From CAMCXT01 sp046302715 (GTDB taxonomy: Bacteria > Bacteroidota > Bacteroidia > M30B66), in NCBI GenBank assembly GCA_046302715.1, contig JBKCHQ010000115.1, forward strand, positions 1-10,566: a stretch of 10,566 nt of DNA, written 5' to 3'. Positions within the stretch are counted from its first letter, which is position 1; every line of letters begins with the position of its first letter. Shown here one piece after another: positions 6,420 through 10,566 of this stretch. The notes beneath the pieces are model-generated. The model saw nothing but the letters and a program-made list of their open reading frames with translations. It was not told the origin of the DNA and did no database searches. Position numbers and translations under genes: made by a program.

Positions 6420-7121
6420 TTAATTGTTTGCGGTTGATGCGTTTAATTTCAATGATTTGCCGGGTTTAACCGTTAGTTTCCGATAATCTCCAGACTCTAT
6501 TATTTCATCGGTTTGGGTTAGCGAGCCTGCAAGGTAATTTTCTTCTAATAAGCGTCCTTCATACTCGTAGCTAAGGCTTACAATAGCATCAAATACCAAG
6601 GGCCCGAAGGGTATATCAATGGTGCTTTTATCATTACCATTTTTAGTGATCGAATAGGCTGGATTTTGCTGAGTGATTTTAACACTTTTTATTTCGGCTC
6701 CCTTTGGTAATTCGATCAATAATCCTTTTTCTTTTTGTTTTTCGTAATTCATATATGCATAGGTGCCCGGACAAGTTATTTGTGCACTGTAGGATGTACG
6801 ATCACCATATTTTACCTCCGTTGGTGTATTTTCTTTATTCCAACAATTATTCATTGGATTCCAGCGATACAATGCCAGGTTCTTAAATTCTTTTTTGCTT
6901 TTATTTTCAAGCATTAGCGGCATACCCAAAGGATCACATTCTTTTTGATTAAGACGTACTGAAACAACAGACAATAATTCCAATGATTTTCCGCCATCGT
7001 CAATACTCGAATATTTGTCGAGGGCCTCTTTAATACTCAGCGATTTAACTTCAAAATTGTTTTGGGCCTTTAATATTGAACTTAGCGCCAATAATAGCAC
7101 CATATGAACAAAATATTTCAT
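6420..7121 (-). CDS. Exported protein of unknown function, shares a domain with its upstream neighbour
   Basis: This 233-residue protein has a clear signal peptide (MKYFVHMVLLLALSSILKAQ). Residues about 83-151 align without gaps to residues 222-290 of the protein encoded just upstream: YR at the start, a Trp 8 residues later, YG, then I-x-x-x-G-x-Y, K-x-KE, and PK. I count 14 identities over 69 positions. The pattern suggests a small beta-sandwich module. Three Cys lie in the mature part (ECD, NCW, TCP), leaving one potentially unpaired. No transmembrane helix, lipobox or T9SS tail is seen. The start lies only 2 nt past the previous stop, so translation is probably coupled. Middle gene of a three-gene operon. 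No function can be assigned. Confidence 0.78.
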   Translation of the reverse strand: MKYFVHMVLLLALSSILKAQNNFEVKSLSIKEALDKYSSIDDGGKSLELLSVVSVRLNQKECDPLGMPLMLENKSKKEFKNLALYRWNPMNNCWNKENTPTEVKYGDRTSYSAQITCPGTYAYMNYEKQKEKGLLIELPKGAEIKSVKITQQNPAYSITKNGNDKSTIDIPFGPLVFDAIVSLSYEYEGRLLEENYLAGSLTQTDEIIESGDYRKLTVKPGKSLKLNASTANN

Positions 7122-7123
7122 AA

Positions 7124-8284
7124 TTATTTTTTGGTTAAGGTGTTGTTTATAAATTCGGAATCGAGTTTGTAGAAATATTCGGGTATTTTAAATCCTTCAA
7201 TTTTTTTCAGCGATTCGTTTTTACTTAAAGATTCATCTGTTTTCTTGTTATTAAGGCAGGTTTCAAGAATCAAGTTAATTGAAGGAATTTTAACCCCATT
7301 TTGATCAATCAAGTTCAGATTTAACGCGTAGTTCGATAATTCCTCACGCACTTCAAATGCCAGAGCACGGCCGCCAAGTACCTTATGCATCGGAATATTG
7401 AGACTGTCTGTTAAACGTATTAATGTAGCATCATATATACCATATTCCTTGGGCATTCTCAATACAATGGATTGCTCCTTAATTTTAGGAATATAGCCCA
7501 CCCGATAAATACCCGATTTGCTAATTGGAATTAAAAGGGCCTCCGCTTTTCCATAAGCTTGTTTTCCTAAATGTTTGTGCTCATGCCATTTTTTTCCGGT
7601 AGCATCTAACCTGTAAATTACCATTTGCTTTTCCTGAACTCCTTTTGTAAGGGGAACCAGAAATGAAAATTGACCAACCTGATTACATTTTACTTCGTAA
7701 TCATTCATTATTCGATATTCGCTAATCGCATTATTTTTTACTTCATTAAGCTTATCAATAATGGTTACATCAGGCATCGTGTCGGCTAGTAAGTAATCGC
7801 CTAGTTTTAATTGTATTGGTATGTCATTACCTAAATAAATGGTAGTATCCCTGCTAATAACGGAACTATTATTGATATCACTTTTCCTGTTAAGCTTGTA
7901 ATAGGGCTTGCTATATATGTTCAAATAACCGAATGCATCGCGATTGTTTTTGGCCACTGCATAAAACTCAAAGTCATTGGCAGCCTTAATAGTAATTAAC
8001 GAATCGGCAACTCCTTCACGGATGAGAATTTTTTTTATGCTCCTAATCCGTTTTTCATAGATCGGGGTGTTTTCTTTGAAATATTTAGGTTTTATGCACA
8101 ATTCAACCTTTTTTGAACGGTATAATTCTTTGCTAAATTGAATAATTTGGCTGCTGGTTTCTTCTGTTAATTTATGAGTCCCCGATTCAAAATCTATGAG
8201 TGTTGTATTTTGAACAAGTTGGGCGCTTAATTCGCCTAATAATAACATCAGAGATAAAATGAAGATATTCCGAAGCATGTGCAT
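7124..8284 (-). CDS. Exported protein with a degenerate OmpA-like N-terminal domain
   Basis: This 386-residue protein has a signal peptide (MLRNIFILSLMLLLGELSAQ). Either ATG 8284 or ATG 8278 could be the start. Residues about 25-103 resemble an OmpA C-like peptidoglycan-binding domain: DFESGTHKLTEETS, then a helix, a strand VELCIKP, a basic helix EKRIRSIKKILIREGVADSL, and the closing strand ITIKA. However, the segment that normally carries the D-x-x-G metal/DAP-binding aspartate is replaced by KPKYFKENTP. An arginine near R79 may match the other ligand-binding residue. Residues 222-290 are homologous in appearance to the next gene's product. The C-terminal part is unassigned and ends basic (NNTLTKK). 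It is the first gene of the operon, so its promoter should lie in the 168 bp between 8285 and the upstream terminator, but I find no convincing TAnnTTTG box there. Confidence 0.78.
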   Translation of the reverse strand: MHMLRNIFILSLMLLLGELSAQLVQNTTLIDFESGTHKLTEETSSQIIQFSKELYRSKKVELCIKPKYFKENTPIYEKRIRSIKKILIREGVADSLITIKAANDFEFYAVAKNNRDAFGYLNIYSKPYYKLNRKSDINNSSVISRDTTIYLGNDIPIQLKLGDYLLADTMPDVTIIDKLNEVKNNAISEYRIMNDYEVKCNQVGQFSFLVPLTKGVQEKQMVIYRLDATGKKWHEHKHLGKQAYGKAEALLIPISKSGIYRVGYIPKIKEQSIVLRMPKEYGIYDATLIRLTDSLNIPMHKVLGGRALAFEVREELSNYALNLNLIDQNGVKIPSINLILETCLNNKKTDESLSKNESLKKIEGFKIPEYFYKLDSEFINNTLTKK

Positions 8285-8452
8285 GTGTGTTTAATTGGCG
8301 TAGGGTGTGCTTCATTTTAAATGTTTTTAATTACTGGCTAACGCAGAATTTTGATCGTTTAGTATTTGATGTCTTAATTTAATTAAAATGGCCTTAATGC
8401 ACACAATAACAGCAATACAGATGTAGGTTTCGTATATCTTGATTTAAAACAC

Positions 8453-8474
8453 AAAAGGAGCCCGAAAGCTCCTT
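8453..8474 (-). terminator. Intrinsic terminator after the YceI gene
   Basis: On the minus strand AAGGAGC (8474-8468) pairs with GCTCCTT (8461-8455). In RNA the loop can fold as a UUCG tetraloop closed by a U-G wobble, whereas the plus-strand version folds less well. The following tract is TTTTGTGTTTT, a weaker tail than in the second copy. It lies 24 nt past the YceI stop and is identical over 22 nt to the hairpin at 9831-9852. Confidence 0.8.
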
Positions 8475-8497
8475 CAACAACTAATCACTATATTATT

Positions 8498-9028
8498 TTA
8501 TTGCTTCACAAACTGCACTTCTGCATGCAGCTTTACTTCATCGCCCACCAATATTCCGCCGGCTTCGAGCGCTACATTCCAGTTAAGGCCAAAATCTTTA
8601 CGATTAACTTTACCACTTAGCGTAAAACCCACTTTGGTATTACCCCAAGGATCTTTAGCAATTCCGCCCAGCTCGGCTTCCAATTCAACGGCTTTTGTAA
8701 CGCCGTGCATGGTTAAATTGCCCGATAGTTTGTAAATATCTCCATCGTGCAGTTTCAATGATGTAGATTCAAAGGTAATGGTTGGAAATTGTGCAGCATC
8801 AAAAAAGTCGGGCGATTTTAAATGCCCATCACGCTGGGCATCGCCTGTGCTTATGGAATCTATATCGGCGCTGAAGCTGATATTAGCCGTTGAAAAATCA
8901 TCGCCATCGGTTTCGACATTGGCCGAAAAGGCATGAAAATTTCCGGTAACGGTCGAAATCATCAGGTGTTTTACCTTGAATTGAATCTCAGAATGTGTTG
9001 GGTCTAGAGCCCATGCTTGTTTACTCAT
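8498..9028 (-). CDS. YceI family protein
   Basis: This 176-residue protein covers a full YceI lipocalin-like barrel. The start is set at ATG 9028 (MSKQAWALDPTHSEIQFKVK) because the longer frame to 9121 would run back into the pirin gene and the family normally opens at this W-x-L-D-P-x-H-S motif. Further hallmarks are KHLMISTVTGNF, SISTGDAQRDGHLKSPDFFD, FPTITFES, the LTMHGVTKAVEL segment and the closing FGLNWN strand. YceI proteins bind isoprenoid or other amphipathic ligands in the barrel and are often linked to stress or acid response; the ligand here is unknown. No signal peptide is present, so the protein is predicted cytoplasmic, unlike periplasmic E. coli YceI. It lies 14 nt downstream of the pirin gene, and the two are almost certainly co-transcribed. 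Confidence 0.93.
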   Translation of the reverse strand: MSKQAWALDPTHSEIQFKVKHLMISTVTGNFHAFSANVETDGDDFSTANISFSADIDSISTGDAQRDGHLKSPDFFDAAQFPTITFESTSLKLHDGDIYKLSGNLTMHGVTKAVELEAELGGIAKDPWGNTKVGFTLSGKVNRKDFGLNWNVALEAGGILVGDEVKLHAEVQFVKQ

Positions 9029-9042
9029 AATGTGTTTATTAT

Positions 9043-9762
9043 TTATGGATGTAAGGGGGTTTCGATTATTAAAAACTTGCTTGCAGCAGTTGATTTCAAA
9101 ACGATTCCTTCGGTGTTCCACACAGAGACAGCATCGCGTGTTTGGAGGGTAATTTCATTTTCTATGGTGCAACTGCCGTCGATGCAGAAAAGGTACATAC
9201 CGTTTTGTTCCTCGTGTCGCAAATAGTTAAGCAATGCTCCTTCCTCTGCATACGCCATCGAAAGCCAGGCATTTTGATGGAGCCACAAGGTATTGGATGC
9301 ATCGCCCAATGGAGCAATTAACGGTACAAATTGATTTTTCTGTTCAACGATTTCAATGTTCATCTGGTCGTAGCGAGGACTTACATTATGCTGGTTTGGT
9401 ATAATCCAAATCTGGAGAAACTCCACAGGCCGATCGCCATTGGCATTCATTTCGGAATGCGTAATGCCACTTCCGGCGCTCATCACCTGAATTTCGTTTT
9501 CGCGAATTACAGCAACGTTCCCCATTGAGTCACGGTGTTGCAAATCGCCTTTCAAGGCAATGGAAATGATTTCCATATTGCTGTGCGGATGGGTCCCAAA
9601 TCCGGCGCCCGGTGCTACCCAATCATCGTTCAAAACACGTAAAGCGCCAAATCCCATCCGCTCGGCATTGTAATAATGACCAAAACTAAACGAATGACGA
9701 CTCTTGAGCCAGCCAAAATCGGCTGTTCCTCTGCTGTTTGATGGATGTAAGGTAAATTCCAT
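9043..9762 (-). CDS. Pirin family protein (cupin)
   Basis: This 239-residue protein is a bicupin of the pirin/YhhW type. The ATG at 9762 is preferred over an upstream in-frame TTG at 9780, since the family begins directly with a short strand before the R-G-x-A-D-F-G-W-L motif, here seen as SNSRGTADFGWLKSRHSFSF. The metal-binding set is complete: H58 and H60 in THPHSNMEI, H102 and E104 in SGITHSEMN. The E. coli YhhW residues fall at nearly the same numbers. Pirins bind a single iron or other divalent metal; some have quercetin 2,3-dioxygenase activity and some act in redox sensing or as regulators. The native role here cannot be read from sequence. First gene of a two-gene unit with YceI. Confidence 0.93.
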   Translation of the reverse strand: MEFTLHPSNSRGTADFGWLKSRHSFSFGHYYNAERMGFGALRVLNDDWVAPGAGFGTHPHSNMEIISIALKGDLQHRDSMGNVAVIRENEIQVMSAGSGITHSEMNANGDRPVEFLQIWIIPNQHNVSPRYDQMNIEIVEQKNQFVPLIAPLGDASNTLWLHQNAWLSMAYAEEGALLNYLRHEEQNGMYLFCIDGSCTIENEITLQTRDAVSVWNTEGIVLKSTAASKFLIIETPLHP

Positions 9763-9777
9763 TTTGAATGAACCCTG

Positions 9778-9785
9778 CAAATATA
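9778..9785 (-). promoter_or_regulatory. Bacteroidota -7 box candidate for the pirin-YceI operon
   Basis: The minus strand reads TATATTTG here, a perfect match to the TAnnTTTG -7 consensus of Bacteroidota primary sigma factors. It is 15 bp upstream of the pirin ATG, leaving a very short leader. No clear TTG -33 element is seen at the expected 19-21 bp spacing, so support is moderate. It also argues against the TTG start at 9780, which falls inside the box. Confidence 0.45.
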
Positions 9786-9828
9786 ATCCATTACATTATA
9801 TGTTGATACATTTAATTTGCATTATCAT

Positions 9829-9855
9829 AAAAAAGGAGCCCGAAAGCTCCTTTTT
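9829..9855 (-). terminator. Intrinsic terminator after the T9SS cargo gene
   Basis: GGAGC (9835-9839) and GCTCC (9846-9850) form the stem, extended by A-T pairs on both sides to a total of about 10 bp. On the minus strand the stem ends in TTTTTT. It lies 18 nt past the stop at 9874. The core is identical to the terminator at 8453-8474, and the RNA loop is again UUCG-like. Because A and T runs flank both sides, it could also act on plus-strand transcripts. Confidence 0.88.
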
Positions 9856-9873
9856 AAAACCAATGAATATGAA

Positions 9874-10566
9874 TTATTTCTGTACTACTAGCTTTTGAAC
9901 GGCAAACATGTTATCGTGCATAAACGTTACCGAATACACCCCTGCGGCTAATGCGCTGATGTCGATGGTTTGTGCCGTTGAACTTAACGTTTCGCGCGCT
10001 ACCACTTTACCACTAAGGTCAACAATCTCAATGTTAGCCAGTGATGAACCTACTTTTACAAAGGTCAAGCTGTTTTGCGCAGGATTCGGAAGCATTCTAA
10101 AGATGTTTTTTGCCGTTTCTTCCATGCCCGTTACGCTGGGATTCGAAACCATGATGGTTTGGTAAACACCATACGAGCATTGGTCGTTGCTTGCCGTTAA
10201 GCTTAGGGTATAAATTCCTGCTTGCTCGTAGGTATGCATTACCGATTCGCCCAATTGAACTTCTGAACCATCACCAAAGTTCCATGCCATTTCGGTGGCG
10301 TTTGATGCAATGGCAGAGAATGATTTAGGCTCCATGGTGTATGCCGTTTCGCTACTCATAATGATGGCCTCCACAGATGGCGCTGCGTCAACGGTAATAT
10401 TCATAGCCACTTCGTAACCGTTGCTGATCAACTGCATCAGGTAATCGCCGCCATCTAAATTTTCAAAACTCATTTCGTCTTGTGTAGTTCCGCTGGCGAT
10501 AGTTTGCCCATTGGCATCGCTCAAATTGAAATTCCAAACTGCATTCTGTGAGCTGATGTTGATTTT
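9874..10566 (-). CDS. T9SS type A cargo protein with PKD domain, C-terminal part
   Basis: The frame is open to the right edge (first visible residues KINISSQNAVWNF), so the TTG at 10524 is not the start and 230 C-terminal residues are visible. Residues about 20-60 form an unassigned beta-rich segment (ENLDGGDYLMQLISNG). Residues about 75-145 are a PKD domain with the signature WNFGDGSEVQ (95-104), H-x-Y, and GIYTLSLTAS. Residues about 155-230 are a T9SS type A sorting domain (TIGR04183-like): MLPNPAQNSLTF, a strand IEIVDLSGKVV, AGVYSVTF, and a KLVVQK end. The protein is therefore exported by T9SS and probably anchored to, or released from, the cell surface. The catalytic or binding domain, if any, lies outside the window. 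Terminated by the hairpin at 9829-9855. Confidence 0.92.
   Translation of the reverse strand, partial: KINISSQNAVWNFNLSDANGQTIASGTTQDEMSFENLDGGDYLMQLISNGYEVAMNITVDAAPSVEAIIMSSETAYTMEPKSFSAIASNATEMAWNFGDGSEVQLGESVMHTYEQAGIYTLSLTASNDQCSYGVYQTIMVSNPSVTGMEETAKNIFRMLPNPAQNSLTFVKVGSSLANIEIVDLSGKVVARETLSSTAQTIDISALAAGVYSVTFMHDNMFAVQKLVVQK

Noticed and set aside
9029..9121. N-terminal extension of the YceI frame to 9121
   Set aside because: It overlaps the pirin coding region and the extra residues do not look like YceI or a signal peptide; ATG 9028 fits the family.
9908..10165. Plus-strand 85-codon frame opposite the T9SS cargo gene
   Set aside because: It lies wholly within a well-supported minus-strand PKD/T9SS coding region and has no recognisable features.

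Overview
The window looks like a chromosomal segment of a Bacteroidota bacterium, probably a free-living or gliding-type flavobacterial or sphingobacterial relative. The support is two different C-terminal sorting signals of the type IX secretion system (T9SS): a CHU_C/type B tail on the large Ig-repeat protein and a type A tail on the PKD protein at the right edge. Further support comes from a lipobox of the FQSC kind, signal peptides ending in AQ, a TAnnTTTG-type -7 box before one gene, AT-rich intergenic DNA, and a general lack of strong Shine-Dalgarno sequences. I see no tRNA, rRNA, CRISPR array, transposase or integrase.

Layout, left to right. Positions 1-86 (minus) hold the first 28 codons of a secreted protein cut by the window edge. 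It is divergent from a large plus-strand surface protein at 280-3567: N-terminal domain, PA14-like domain, seven Ig-like repeats of about 95 residues, CHU_C tail. The 193 bp between them carry three alternating TCACTA/TAGTGA half-sites and an AT-rich hairpin with a T-tract. Everything else is on the minus strand. A small XRE-family regulator (3648-3941) has an imperfect 19-bp palindrome upstream of it. A receiver-AAA+ sigma-54 activator (4037-5221) ends right after its AAA+ module, with no Fis-type DNA-binding helix-turn-helix. A 48-residue lipoprotein (5334-5480) lies upstream of that activator. A strong terminator (5511-5539) then separates these genes from an operon of three exported proteins of unknown function (8284 down to 5548).

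Further right, a pirin-YceI pair (9762 down to 8498) is flanked by two copies of the same terminator hairpin. A T9SS cargo protein with a PKD domain (9874-10566) runs off the right edge.

How the genes may work together: the large protein and the PKD protein are predicted cell-surface or secreted T9SS cargo. The three-gene operon is predicted to act in the periplasm or outer membrane. Its first product has a degenerate OmpA-like N-terminal domain, and its first two products share a domain of about 70 residues. This operon is the best candidate for an undescribed system. The sigma-54 activator without its own DNA-binding domain is the most unusual regulator. Pirin and YceI look like an ordinary housekeeping or stress pair. 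Several start codons were moved inward from upstream TTG or extended starts to ATG codons that fit the family or the signal peptide better.
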